Positions 8,024 to 18,600 of a stretch of 38,884 bases of DNA are shown here, piece by piece. The DNA comes from Bacteroidota bacterium (GTDB taxonomy: Bacteria > Bacteroidota > Bacteroidia > Flavobacteriales_F > PHOS-HE28). Below the pieces are notes generated by a model that had not been told where the DNA came from, made no database searches, and saw nothing but the letters and a program-made list of their open reading frames with translations. The translations under genes were made by a program, and so were the position numbers. Positions within the stretch are counted from its first letter, which is position 1, and every line of letters starts with the position of its first letter. The stretch is from NCBI GenBank assembly GCA_023418095.1, contig JAEZDL010000072.1, positions 1-38,884 on the forward strand. The letters run 5' to 3'.

Positions 8024-9190
8024 ATGCAAAAACGTCTCGCGATCCTTGGCTCCACCGGTTCGATCGGCACCCAGGCCCTGCAGGTGGTCCGCGAACAACG
8101 CGAGAGTTTCCAGGTGGAACTTCTTACATGCGGGAACAACACCGATCTGCTGATCCAGCAGGCGTTGGAATTCGGACCCAATGCGGTGGTGATCTCCGAT
8201 CCCGCTAGACTGGATCCAGTGCGCGACGCTTTGTTCCCGAAAGGGATCAAGGTCTATGCAGGCGCTGAAGCGATGGAACAGTGCGTGACGATGGAGGGCA
8301 TCGATCTTGTGCTCACCGCGCTGGTCGGCTATGCCGGTGTGCGGCCCACGCTCGCTGCGATCGAAGCGGGAAGACCGATCGCCCTGGCCAACAAGGAAAC
8401 GCTCGTGGTGGCCGGTGGATTGATCACCGAAGCTGCGAAGCGGAAGGCGGTGAACATCTATCCGGTGGATAGTGAGCATTCCGCGATCTTCCAGTGCCTG
8501 GCCGGTGAATGGCACAACCCGATCGAGAAGATCATGCTCACCGCCAGCGGCGGACCGTTCCGTGGATATTCCAGGGAAAAGCTCGCGGCTGTGACCAGGG
8601 AACAGGCATTGAAACATCCCAACTGGGTGATGGGCGCGAAGGTGACGATCGATTCCGCGAGCCTGATGAACAAAGGGCTTGAAGCGATCGAGGCGAAATG
8701 GCTCTTCAACCTGAAACCCGGCCAGATCGAGATACTCGTACATCCGCAAAGCATCATCCACAGCATGGTGCAGTTCCGCGATGGCAGCATCAAAGCACAG
8801 ATGGGCCTGCCGGACATGAAACTTCCGATCCAATATGCACTCGCATATCCCGACCGGTTGGCGACGGAATGGCCGCGTTGCAACATGCTGGAGTTTCCTT
8901 CGTTGACGTTCGAGAAACCGGACATGGAAAATTTCCGCAACCTCGCTCTGGCGCTTCACGCCATGGAAAAGGGTGGCAACGCACCATGCATCCTCAACGC
9001 CGCGAATGAAGTGGCTGTTGATCTTTTCCTGCATGATCGGATCGGTTTCACCGAGATGAGCGATCTTGTAGAACATTGTTTGACAACCGTGCAACACCAG
9101 ACCGATCCCGATCTGCAAGACCTTGAGGCCACCGATCGTGAAACACGCCGCGTGGCCCGTGAACGCATACCTACTACATGGAATTCCTGA
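8024..9190 (+). CDS. dxr: 1-deoxy-D-xylulose 5-phosphate reductoisomerase
   Basis: The enzyme (388 residues) converts 1-deoxyxylulose 5-phosphate to 2-C-methylerythritol 4-phosphate with NADPH and a divalent metal, the committed step of the MEP isoprenoid pathway. Visible motifs in order are the NADPH loop GSTGSIG (residues 9-15), LANKETLVVAGG, the metal/substrate motif PVDSEHSAIFQCL, the substrate loop TASGGPFRGYS, the SASLMNKGLEAIEA segment and HPQSIIHSMVQF. I use ATG 8024, which gives the standard MxKRLAILGSTGSIG start. A TTG at 7985 would add 13 residues. The 3' end overlaps the rseP start by 13 nt, and dxr-rseP linkage is common in bacteria. Confidence 0.96.
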   Translation: MQKRLAILGSTGSIGTQALQVVREQRESFQVELLTCGNNTDLLIQQALEFGPNAVVISDPARLDPVRDALFPKGIKVYAGAEAMEQCVTMEGIDLVLTALVGYAGVRPTLAAIEAGRPIALANKETLVVAGGLITEAAKRKAVNIYPVDSEHSAIFQCLAGEWHNPIEKIMLTASGGPFRGYSREKLAAVTREQALKHPNWVMGAKVTIDSASLMNKGLEAIEAKWLFNLKPGQIEILVHPQSIIHSMVQFRDGSIKAQMGLPDMKLPIQYALAYPDRLATEWPRCNMLEFPSLTFEKPDMENFRNLALALHAMEKGGNAPCILNAANEVAVDLFLHDRIGFTEMSDLVEHCLTTVQHQTDPDLQDLEATDRETRRVARERIPTTWNS

Positions 9191-10503
9191 TAAAAGCGGC
9201 ACAGCTGATCCTCAGCCTTTCGATACTTGTGGTGCTGCACGAGTTCGGTCACTTCATACCGGCGCGGCTCTTCAAAACGCGCGTAGAAAAATTCTACCTC
9301 TTCTTCGATCCGTGGTTCTCGCTCTTCAAGAAGAAGATCGGTGGCACCGAATTCGGCATCGGCTGGGTGCCGTTCGGCGGGTATGTGAAGATCAGTGGCA
9401 TGGTGGATGAGAGCATGGACCGCGACCAGATGGCGAAACCGCCGCAGCCGTGGGAATTCCGCGCGAAACCCGCATGGCAAAGGCTCATCATCATGATCGG
9501 CGGCGTTACGGTGAACCTGCTGCTCGGCCTCGCGCTCTACATCATGATCCTCTTTGTCTGGGGCCAGGATTATCTGCCGCTGGAAGAAGCGAAATATGGC
9601 GTGCATCCCAGCGAATTGATGAAGGAACAAGGGATCCAGGATGGCGATCGGATCCTGGCGATAAACGGTGAGAAGACCAGGACGCTCGAGGATATGACCA
9701 AGAAGATCCTGATCGATGGCCATCGTACGCTTTCGATCGAACGTAATGGCCAGGAGCAGAACGTGATCCTCGACCGGGATATCCATGACCAGATCCTGGA
9801 TCGCGGTGAAAAACAACTTTTCGCCCCGCGTGTACCGTTCTATGTGGATACCGTGCTCAAAGGCCAGCCTGCTTCGGAAGCAGGCCTGATGAAAGGCGAT
9901 CGGATCATCGCTGTGGATGGACAGGAAGCTGCCTGGTTCAACGATTTCAGAAAGTTGATGGCCGATAAGAAAGGCCGTGAAGTGAAGATCGCCGTGGAGC
10001 GGAACGGCTCGCAGATCGAATTGCCGGTGAAAGTCGGCGATGATGGATTGATCGGGATCGGAAATCGCCCGCCATCCGCCTATTTCCAGCTTCAACATGA
10101 ACGGTACGGATTCGCTGAAGCGATCCCGGCCGGTATCGATTACGGATTGGAAACGCTTTCGAACTACGTTGGTTCGTTGAAGCTTCTCTTCACCAAGTCG
10201 GGCGCTTCACAGATCGGCGGTTTCGGTTCGATCGGTAATCTCTTCAGTGCCGAATGGAACTGGCAGCAGTTCTGGCACATGACGGCTTTGCTCAGCATCA
10301 TCCTCGCGTTCATGAACATATTGCCGATCCCTGCGCTGGACGGCGGCCACGTGATGTTCCTGCTCTACGAGATGATCTTCCGCCGCGCACCCAACCAGCG
10401 TGTGCTGGAGGTGGCGCAAATGGTGGGCATGGCGCTGCTCTTCGGGTTGATCCTGTACGCGAACGGCAACGACGTGTTCAAGTGGATCACAGGCCGCATG
10501 TGA
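9178..10503 (+). CDS. rseP: RseP-type site-2 zinc metalloprotease
   Basis: The 441-residue membrane protease cuts substrates within the membrane, classically anti-sigma factors during envelope stress and remnant signal peptides. The zinc motif HEFGH (His21, Glu22, His25) lies in the first membrane segment, and the third ligand motif NILPIPALDGGH (Asp388) in a later one. Two PDZ domains lie between them at about residues 125-205 and 210-295 (the second contains GQPASEAGLMKGDRIIAVDG), followed by further C-terminal membrane segments. All catalytic residues are present. The start codon lies inside the dxr reading frame (13-nt overlap), suggesting translational coupling. No anti-sigma factor target is visible in the window. 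Confidence 0.95.
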   Translation: MEFLIKAAQLILSLSILVVLHEFGHFIPARLFKTRVEKFYLFFDPWFSLFKKKIGGTEFGIGWVPFGGYVKISGMVDESMDRDQMAKPPQPWEFRAKPAWQRLIIMIGGVTVNLLLGLALYIMILFVWGQDYLPLEEAKYGVHPSELMKEQGIQDGDRILAINGEKTRTLEDMTKKILIDGHRTLSIERNGQEQNVILDRDIHDQILDRGEKQLFAPRVPFYVDTVLKGQPASEAGLMKGDRIIAVDGQEAAWFNDFRKLMADKKGREVKIAVERNGSQIELPVKVGDDGLIGIGNRPPSAYFQLQHERYGFAEAIPAGIDYGLETLSNYVGSLKLLFTKSGASQIGGFGSIGNLFSAEWNWQQFWHMTALLSIILAFMNILPIPALDGGHVMFLLYEMIFRRAPNQRVLEVAQMVGMALLFGLILYANGNDVFKWITGRM

Positions 10504-10554
10504 TCCGGAACAATTGTGCATCGGATCACGTAGGAATGTGCAAAATCGTTCCTG

Positions 10555-10923
10555 ATGCCACGCGTGATCCTGATCGAAGACGATGCACTTGTCCGCAAGC
10601 TTCTCGAAAAGCGATTGGTGGCCGCAGGGCATGAAGTGATCGCACTTCCCGATGGCAGAAAACTTCAGGAAGTGCTGGACCGAACCCAGGCGGACATGCT
10701 GTTGATCGACATGGGACTTCCGTACGGCAACGGGCTTACGCTGGTGGAAAAGATCCGCGCACAAGGCATCGCCACGCCGATCATGATCCTCACCGCCTAT
10801 GATCTTCCGCGGCTTTCTGAAATGGTACGGAGCATCGGCGCGAACGACCTCTTCCTGAAACCCTACGACCAGGAGGTCCTGATCGCACGGATCGATTCCA
10901 TGATCGCGAAGAAGGCGGCTTGA
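10555..10923 (+). CDS. Stand-alone response-regulator receiver domain protein
   Basis: The 122-residue protein is a single CheY-like receiver domain with no output domain. The acidic pocket is Glu8-Asp9-Asp10, the phospho-acceptor is Asp52 (LLIDMGLP), and the conserved Thr80 (ILTAYD) and Lys102 (FLKP) are present, so it should be phosphorylatable. It could act as a phosphate shuttle or by binding a partner protein. No histidine kinase is encoded nearby. It lies 51 nt after rseP and 18 nt before the FAD oxidoreductase, all on the plus strand. Confidence 0.9.
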   Translation: MPRVILIEDDALVRKLLEKRLVAAGHEVIALPDGRKLQEVLDRTQADMLLIDMGLPYGNGLTLVEKIRAQGIATPIMILTAYDLPRLSEMVRSIGANDLFLKPYDQEVLIARIDSMIAKKAA

Positions 10924-10929
10924 TCGGTC

Positions 10930-10937
10930 GACCTTTG
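10930..10937 (+). promoter_or_regulatory. Candidate -7 promoter box for the FAD oxidoreductase gene
   Basis: GACCTTTG is followed by CGGT and the GTG start codon at 10942. The 4-nt spacing equals that seen at tsaC and rpoN, which supports the otherwise uncertain GTG start and predicts a leaderless transcript. Confidence 0.45.
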
Positions 10938-10941
10938 CGGT

Positions 10942-11976
10942 GTGGCGGACCACCATCATGATGTGATCATATGCGGCCACGGCCTTGCGGGGGCTGTGCT
11001 CGCACATCACCTGCAACAGCGCGGGATCTCCTTCCATGTCTTCGATCGGCCGCGTGAAGGAGGTGCTTCCCAGGCGGCCGCCGGTGTGATCAACCCGGTC
11101 TCCTTACGCCGCGATGTCCCTACCTGGCGGGCGCACGAGATGTTGCGTGTAAGCGAGCAATTCTACGCGGCGATGGGGTCGGTATCACGAACGATCGCCT
11201 GGCATCCGATCCCGCTCATCAAGTTGTTCCCAACACCGAATGAAGAGGCGCAATGGCACCGAGCGATGGCCCGCGAAACACATGATCCGCTTCTCTCGAT
11301 GGGCTCTGAAAAGGATCTTGCGGACACCGGGATCATTGCGCCACATGGTCTCGGCCTCATCAAGCGATGTGCGTGGCTCGATATCCGCACCATGCTCGAT
11401 CGGCAGCGATCGGCACTCCTGCGCGACGGCGCACTTACAGAAGAATGGATCGATCAAAAAAGGATCCGGATCAAGACCGATCGTGTCGTGACCGGTGATC
11501 GTTCGGCGCGTTGGATGATCCATTGCGAAGGACCGTTCCCGGCCATGAACGGCATCGTGCCGGTGAAAGGAGAAGTGCTTACGGTGCGCATTCCCGGACT
11601 TTCACTTGAGAGGATCGTTCACCGCGGCATTTTCATCCTTCCGATCGGCAATGAACTGTTCAGGATCGGATCGACATTCGAATGGAACGATGTCTGGAGC
11701 GGACCTTCGGAAAGAGCAAGGGATCATCTGTTGGGCAGGCTTCGCGAAGTGGTCCACAGGCCGGCCGAAGTGATCGAACATCGCGCTGGTGTGCGACCGG
11801 CATCCAGGGATCGCCGGCCGGTGCTTGGGAAGATCTCACCTGTCCAGGCCGTATTCAATGGGCTTGGTTCGCGCGGCGGAATGATCGCTCCGTGGTGCGC
11901 GATCCACCTGATCGAACACCTTTTTGATGGCAGGGACCTGGACCCTGAAGTGGACCTCAGGCGTTCCCTGCCGTGA
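10942..11976 (+). CDS. FAD-dependent oxidoreductase, D-amino-acid-oxidase (DAO) family
   Basis: The 344-residue protein begins with a dinucleotide-binding fold (DVIICGHGLAGAVLAHHL, carrying GxGxxG at about residues 12-17). A DAO-like architecture follows: an ASQAAAGVINP segment typical of the family, a middle substrate domain, and a C-terminal FAD-contact block (AGVRPASRDRRPVLG, then NGLGSRGGMIAPWCA). The GSRG near the end matches the FAD-binding GxxG of DAO enzymes such as glycine oxidase and the MnmC C-terminal domain. Substrate unknown; cytoplasmic. The start is GTG, supported by the box 4 nt upstream. Its 3' end overlaps the convergent hemG-like gene by 20 nt. Confidence 0.85.
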   Translation: MADHHHDVIICGHGLAGAVLAHHLQQRGISFHVFDRPREGGASQAAAGVINPVSLRRDVPTWRAHEMLRVSEQFYAAMGSVSRTIAWHPIPLIKLFPTPNEEAQWHRAMARETHDPLLSMGSEKDLADTGIIAPHGLGLIKRCAWLDIRTMLDRQRSALLRDGALTEEWIDQKRIRIKTDRVVTGDRSARWMIHCEGPFPAMNGIVPVKGEVLTVRIPGLSLERIVHRGIFILPIGNELFRIGSTFEWNDVWSGPSERARDHLLGRLREVVHRPAEVIEHRAGVRPASRDRRPVLGKISPVQAVFNGLGSRGGMIAPWCAIHLIEHLFDGRDLDPEVDLRRSLP

Positions 11977-12505
11977 ACCGGGGCATCGCGATAACCCGAT
12001 CGCATAACGCGGCCACCTGCTCCCAATCGGTGTATTCGTGATCCTGCGATGTATCCGCCGACCCACCGGACCGCGTGCTGATCATCTTCATCATGAACCG
12101 CTTGAAGAAATCGTACTGCGTGTATTTGAGCGCACCTGCGATCAACTCGATATGCTGCGGGGACCAACCGGCATTGTGCACGAATTCATCCGCGATCCGG
12201 CGTGCTTCGGCAAGCGCATTCTCTTCTCCGGTCACGATCCCGAGACTTACAGAGAAGAACACCCCGGGCATGTTGTTCAGCATTGCGGCGTGGCGCGTCG
12301 CATAATCCGCGAGCGCGGCCTGGTGCTTCATCATATGCAACGAACCGCCAAGGATCACAGCATCAAAACCCTGGGGTGAAGGCGGATCGTCGCTCGCATC
12401 GGAAATGCTTACCGCATGGCCTTTCGCCTGAAGGTTCTCCTCCATGTAGCGCGCGATCTTCCGCGTCTGGCCTTCTGTGGTGCCATAGATGATCAGGATC
12501 TTCAT
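11957..12505 (-). CDS. hemG: Menaquinone-dependent protoporphyrinogen IX oxidase-like flavodoxin (HemG family)
   Basis: The 182-residue protein resembles E. coli HemG over its full length. It has an N-terminal FMN-binding flavodoxin loop (MKILIIYGTTEGQTRKIARY), a central IVTGEENALAEARRIADEF segment, and the HemG-type C-terminal region: IAGALKYTQYDFFKRFMMK, SGGSADTSQDHEYTDWEQV. HemG oxidises protoporphyrinogen IX to protoporphyrin IX in heme synthesis, passing electrons to quinones at the membrane. I use the Met at 12505; 13 codons upstream is a weaker ATG. No other heme gene is visible in the window. The 3' end overlaps the FAD oxidoreductase by 20 nt. A Bacteroidota flavodoxin with another substrate is an alternative. 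Confidence 0.8.
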   Translation of the reverse strand: MKILIIYGTTEGQTRKIARYMEENLQAKGHAVSISDASDDPPSPQGFDAVILGGSLHMMKHQAALADYATRHAAMLNNMPGVFFSVSLGIVTGEENALAEARRIADEFVHNAGWSPQHIELIAGALKYTQYDFFKRFMMKMISTRSGGSADTSQDHEYTDWEQVAALCDRVIAMPRFTAGNA

Positions 12506-12609
12506 GATAGCCCGGTAAATGTCATGCAAAATAATAACGCCCATCGCATTCCGCGGATCGAACGTCCGCCCTTTCCCGGTGTACTGATAGGAAGTGCACC
12601 GGGACTCAC

Positions 12610-12617
12610 GAGCTTTG
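12610..12617 (+). promoter_or_regulatory. Candidate -7 promoter box for the A2M gene
   Basis: GAGCTTTG lies 18 nt upstream of the first ATG at 12636 and matches A-N-N-TTTG. The predicted leader is about 14 nt. Confidence 0.35.
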
Positions 12618-12635
12618 CGACCTTATTCCGGATCG

Positions 12636-15600
12636 ATGATGCGCGGAAATGCGATCGCACGATCGCTCATGCAGTTCGCCCTGGTGGCGATCGTGATCGG
12701 TTGTGCCCAACGAAAACCTGTTGTTGAAATGAAGGAGGATCCGCGTTGGGAGCAGGTGGATTCGCTTTCCGCCACCGGACTGTTCGCAAGTGCGCTGGAG
12801 ATCACGGAATCGATCGCCGGCGAAGCGCGCAAAAGTGGCGACTGGCGCACCGAATTCCGTGCGTTGATGAACGCCGGCAATTTCAAGCAGGCCACTGGCA
12901 TCCCACGCGAACAGCTGATCCTGGAGTTGGAGCAGCGGGTGGCTTCGCTCGACGGGGACTCTTCATCGATCCCGCTTGTGCAGTTGCTGCATAGCGTTTT
13001 GGGCGGATCGTATTGGAGCTACTATCAGCAGGAGCGCTGGCGGATCCTGGATCACACCAATGCCACGCCCCCTGCGGATACCACGGAACTTTCCACATGG
13101 GACCAACGGATGTTCATGCAAAAGGTGATCGGACATTTCCAGGCATCGATCGAACCTTTTGATACGCTGAAGCATATTCCGGCAGGCGAACTCGGTGAAC
13201 TGTTGGAATGGCCGTATGCCTTGCCACGACCGGGACCAGGCAAGCCCTACACACGTTCGGGCAACTTCGACGAACCGCTGTTGATCGACATACTTGCCCG
13301 CCGCGCGATCGACATCTTCCGCAACAGCGAGACCAGGCTGGCGGAACCAGCCTGGCGTTTCAAGCTGGACGATCCTGCGTTCTTCGCGCTCTATGAGGAT
13401 CTCGCCCAACGCCGGCTGCACCATCGCGACAGCACCTCGTGGGAATTCCAGGCGCTGCGCACGTGGCAACGATGGGAGCGCGCGCACCTTTCAGATGATC
13501 ACCCGGCGATCCTCACCAGCATCATGCTGGATCGGTTGCGGTTCGTAACGGAACGAAGCAGCCTCGAAGAGAAGGACAGCCTTTACCTGCATGCGTTGGA
13601 GCAGATCGGCCTGCGTGTACGACAACAGCCGGCATGGAGCGAAGTGAACGTGGCGATCGCGAACTGGCATGCTGAAAAAGCGCATCTCTTCCAGCGCCTC
13701 GATCCCGGGGAGTACAAATGGGAAAAACGTACGGCAGCAGCATTATGCGACAGTGCGATCACGCGTTTCCCAGGTTCGATCGGCGCCATGAAGGTACAGG
13801 CGTTGAAAGCACAGCTCACCGCTACGTCGATCGATGTCGTTGTGGAGGAAGCGGTGCTCCGGGATCAGCCGTTGAAGATCGCGCTCGGTCATATGAACGT
13901 GCAGAAAGTGCACCTTCGGATCGTGGAGGAACCACCCTCCGTGCAGCAGCAGGATCGTTGGGGACCCGATCTCGTGAAGTGGCTTCTGCAACAAAAGTTA
14001 GTGCGCGAATGGTCGGTCGATCTGCCGGATGATGGTGATATGAACAGGCATCTTGCCGAACTGCCGGTGGAAGCTTTACCTGCAGGACGATATGCGATCC
14101 TTGCGAGCATGAACGGACAATTCTCCGCAGAGAACGAACTCGCTGTCGCCAGCTTTTGGAGCACACGGATCGCTGTCGCGGAACGCACCCGCAATGGAAA
14201 GCTTGAACTACTGCTGCTCGATCGGACCACCGGCCGAGCACTGAACGATGCGAAGGTGGAACTCTGGACCCTCGATCACCAACAGGGTGATCGGCAATTC
14301 AAGAAGACCGGCAGCGACCTGCCTGTGAGCGAAGGACGGACCACCGCTGAACTTCAACAAAATTCGATCACCAGCCGTTTCCAGATCATCATGCCCGATG
14401 GCGATCGGTTCATCACGGCCCCGGCCTGGAGCTGGCATCATCAGGAGGAGCTCCGATCGGACAGCATTCGCACCTTCCTCTTCACCGATCGCGCGATCTA
14501 CCGGCCGGGACAGACGATCCATTTCAAGGGGATAACTACCGTCCATCGCGATGGGACCACGGTCGCAAAGGAAGGCCGCGCCACTCCGGTGAAGCTTTTC
14601 AATGTGAACGAGGAAGTGGTCGATTCGATCGAATTGACCACCGATGCGTTCGGCACTTTCCATGGCACGTTCAAAGCGCCGGGCGGACTTACCGGACACA
14701 TGCGGATCGCAACCCCGGAAGGCAGCACTTCCATGTTGGTGGAGGAATACAAGCGGCCGAAATTCGAGGTCACTTTCGACCCGATCGGAACTACAGCGAA
14801 GCTGGATCAGCGTGCAGTTGTGGAAGGAAAGGTGAAAGCCTATTCCGGTGTGGCGATCGGGAACGCGGAAGTGAAATGGACGGTGACACGCATTGCGCGG
14901 ATGCCCTGGTGGAGCGACCAGCTCTGGCGCGGCTTCCCGGGCTGGGGCAGGCCTGTGGAGATCGCGAGCGGCACCGATACCACCGATGGCGATGGTTCCT
15001 TCAACATCGGTTTCATCGCTACCGGCGATGGCCAGCTTCCACGAAAGGCCGATCCCATCTTCGTGTACACGATCGAAGCAGTCGCGACCGATCCAAGCGG
15101 AGAGACTCAGCAGAACAGCATCCAGCTCGATCTCGGTTACAAGAGCATCGGGATCGACCTGGGGAACGGCGATGCGATCGACCGCAGCACGACCGACAGC
15201 CTTGCGATACAGGTGCAGAACCTGAACGGCGTGGCCGTGGAAAGACCGGTCGATATCACGATCCACCGGCTCCAGCCGCCACCTCTTCCGCTCCGCGATC
15301 GGAAATGGGAGGCCCCGGACCGGCATGTGATCCCTGTAGAGGCGCATCGCGCGCTGTTCCCGTTCGATCCGTATTCAAACGAGAACGATCCATTGGAATG
15401 GAAGAAGGACAGCCTTGTTCTTGAAATGCGCGGCTGGAATTCCGGCGGGAAAAAGATCCCATTGCCGAACCTTTCCGATTGGGCGGTCGGCATGTATCTG
15501 ATCGAGATCTCCACGACCGGCAATGATGGTGAGGAAGTGAAAGTGAAACGGCCGGTTACCGTATATGATCCGCAGATCCAGAACACAGGGTTCCTCGCGG

Positions 15601-18600
15601 AAGCCTTCCATGTGGAACAGGTGTCGGATACGGCCGGTCTGCAGCCGGGCGGGAAAGCTTCCTTCCTTGTCAGCAGTGCACTGGGTGAAGGCCGGATCGG
15701 AATGGAAGTGGAGCGTAGCGGGGCCATCGCCGCTGTGCGCTGGTTCAATCTCCAGCGCGGCCAGCAACTCGTGGAACTGCCGATACTGGAAAGCGATCGC
15801 GGAGGCTTCGCGGTGCATTTCGTGGCCGTTGCGAACGGCCGCGAATTCAGGACGACAAGGCATGTCGCAGTGCCGTGGGAGAATAAGCGGTTGAAGGTGG
15901 AATGGACCACGTTCCGCGACAGGATGTTGCCGGGATCGAAGGAAAAGTTCAGGCTGAAGCTCAGCGGGCCGGATGGCGGTCCTGTCGCTGCGCAAATGCT
16001 GGCCTCGATGTACGATGCCTCGCTCGATCACTTCGTTCCGCACGCCTGGGAAATGTTCCAGTGGCCACAATACCAAAGTGTACTGCAGTGGGACAGGATG
16101 CAGCCTTTCGATATCGTGCATGGACAGGCCTGGATCCATCCCGAAATGCCGCGCGACACGATCAGGCCTTTTCCTTCACTCAGGACCTTCGGCTGGCCGC
16201 TCAGCCTTGACTTCTCCGGCCTGTATTCCATGGATGCTGAAGCGGGCGGTGTGATGATGCGAGGAGATGCAGCGAACAGTTCCGTGCAGAAGGAGGAAAT
16301 GCAAATGGTGGCCGTGAACGGAATGGTACCGAAGGAACCGGATCGGGGCATCGCCAGTCCGAGCACATCGGTGGATCAGCCGGTGCGATCGAATTTCAAC
16401 GAGACCGCCTTCTTCTTTCCCGATCTTCTGACCGATGCGGATGGATCGGTGGTCATGGAATTCACCATGCCCGATGCGCTCACGCGATGGCGTTTCATGG
16501 GGCTTGCGCACACCAGGGAGCTTGAGATCGCACAGCTCGATCGCGAAGTGATCACGCAGAAACCGATGATGGTGATGCCGAACCTTCCGCGATTCCTGCG
16601 GCAAGGCGATCGGATCGAATTGGTGAGCCGGATCGATGTGCTTGAGGGTGATCCGATCGACGGTGCGATCACGCTGGAACTTTTCGATCCATACACGAAC
16701 CGGTCGCTCGATACAGAATTCAAGCTTGATCTGAAGGAGCAGCCCTTCACCGCGGCCCAGGGTGAAAGCGGTTCCGCAACATGGCGGATCGAAGTTCCCG
16801 CGACCATGGACCTGGTGGGGATCCGTATCAGCGCACTCAGCGCGAACGGCTTCAACGATGGTGAACAACATGTGCTGCCGGTACTATCCGATCGGCTGCT
16901 GGTAACGGAAAGCCTACCGCTTCCGATCGGAAAGGCCGGCACCCAAGATTTTTCGTTCGAAGAACTTGGGAACGACACGAGCAGCACGCTCCGGCACCAA
17001 AGCCTCAAGCTTGAATTCACCCCGAACCCCGCGTGGTACGCGGTACAGGCGCTTCCGTATCTCACGGAATATCCGCACGAGTGCAGCGAGCAGATCTTCA
17101 GCAGATACTACGCGAATTCGATCGCAGCGCATATCGTGGATCAGCGGCCCGGGATCCTGACGGTCGTGAATGCCTGGAAAGCCTCGGCGGCCCAAGGCGG
17201 ATCGGAAATGTCGAGCGCGCTCGAGAAGAACCCCGAACTGAGAAGTATCCTTCTCGAAGAAACGCCGTGGGTGATGCGCGCGGCGGATGAAAGACAGCGT
17301 AAGGAGGATCTGATCCTTCTCTTCGACATGGATCGGATGGCTCGCGAGCAGGCGGCCTCATTACGAAAACTCCAGGAATTGCAACTGGCCGACGGATCGT
17401 GGCCGTGGTTCTCCGGCATGTTCCCTTCGCTTGAGATCACCCAACATATCGTGGCCGGTATCGGGCATCTTCGAAAATTGGACGCGACCGATCCCGATCG
17501 GGACATGCAGGTACGCGCCATGCTCGATCGTGCGATCACCTGGATGGACAGCCAGGCGGGTGAACGCTACGAACGGGCGCGGAAGGATCTCACGAAAGAA
17601 GAGCTGGATCGCTTTGTGCCCGGCTACGCCGATGTGCAATACCTCTATGCGCGAAGCTTCTTCATGGATCGCCCGTTCACTGCGGAAGCTGCACAGGCCG
17701 CCGCTTTCATTGGATCGCGTTTTTCCGCGGAATGGCTGAAGTACGGCCTGCAGGAGCAGGCGATGATCGCCCTGGCGCTGCACCGATCGAAGGGCACTGC
17801 ACAGCCTGTCCCCGCCACGATCCTGCGTTCGCTGAAAGAGCGCGCCACGGATGATGAGGAACTGGGGTTGTATTGGAAGGGCTTCACGCCAGGCACATCA
17901 TGGACGGAGTTCCCTGTGGAAACCCACGCCATGCTGATCGAAGCGTTCCACGAGATCACGCAGGATACGCTCGCCGTGAACGGAGCACAAATGCACTTGT
18001 TGAAACTGAAGCAGACCACTGACTGGCGGACCACGAAGGCCACGGCTAACGCATGCTACGCTTTATTGCTCACCGGCAGCGACCATCTGAATGATGGCCC
18101 CAAGCCGTTGATCACGGTGGGCAAAATGCCGATCGTACCTGCGAAGAGCGAAGCGGGCACCGGTTATTTCACGCATTCCTGGGCGGCGGATGAGATCGTG
18201 CCGGAACTGGCCGAAGTATCGATCACCTCCACCACCGATCGCATGGCTTGGGGCGCGCTCCATTGGCAATATTTTGAACAACTTGACAAGATCACCGCCC
18301 ACGAAAGTCCCTTCCGGATCCGGAAGCAGGTGATGCTGAAGCGCGCTTCGGAGACTGGTACCGAACTGGTACCGATCGGAAATGGGACCACCGCAGCGGT
18401 CGGGGATCGGATCACGATCCGGATCGAACTGACCACCGATCGTTTCATCGACTACGTGCACCTGAAGGACATGCGTGCCGCAGGCCTGGAGCCGATGGAA
18501 GCGTTGAGCGGCACCAGATGGCAGGGCGGCCTTGCGTATTACCAGAGCGTTCGTGATGCGAGCGTGAACTTCTTCTTCGATCGGATCCCGCCGGGAACAC

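Noticed and set aside
7958..9202. 414-residue frame on the minus strand, antisense to dxr
   Set aside because: dxr has all family motifs on the plus strand, while the antisense translation shows no signal, motif or sensible start context.
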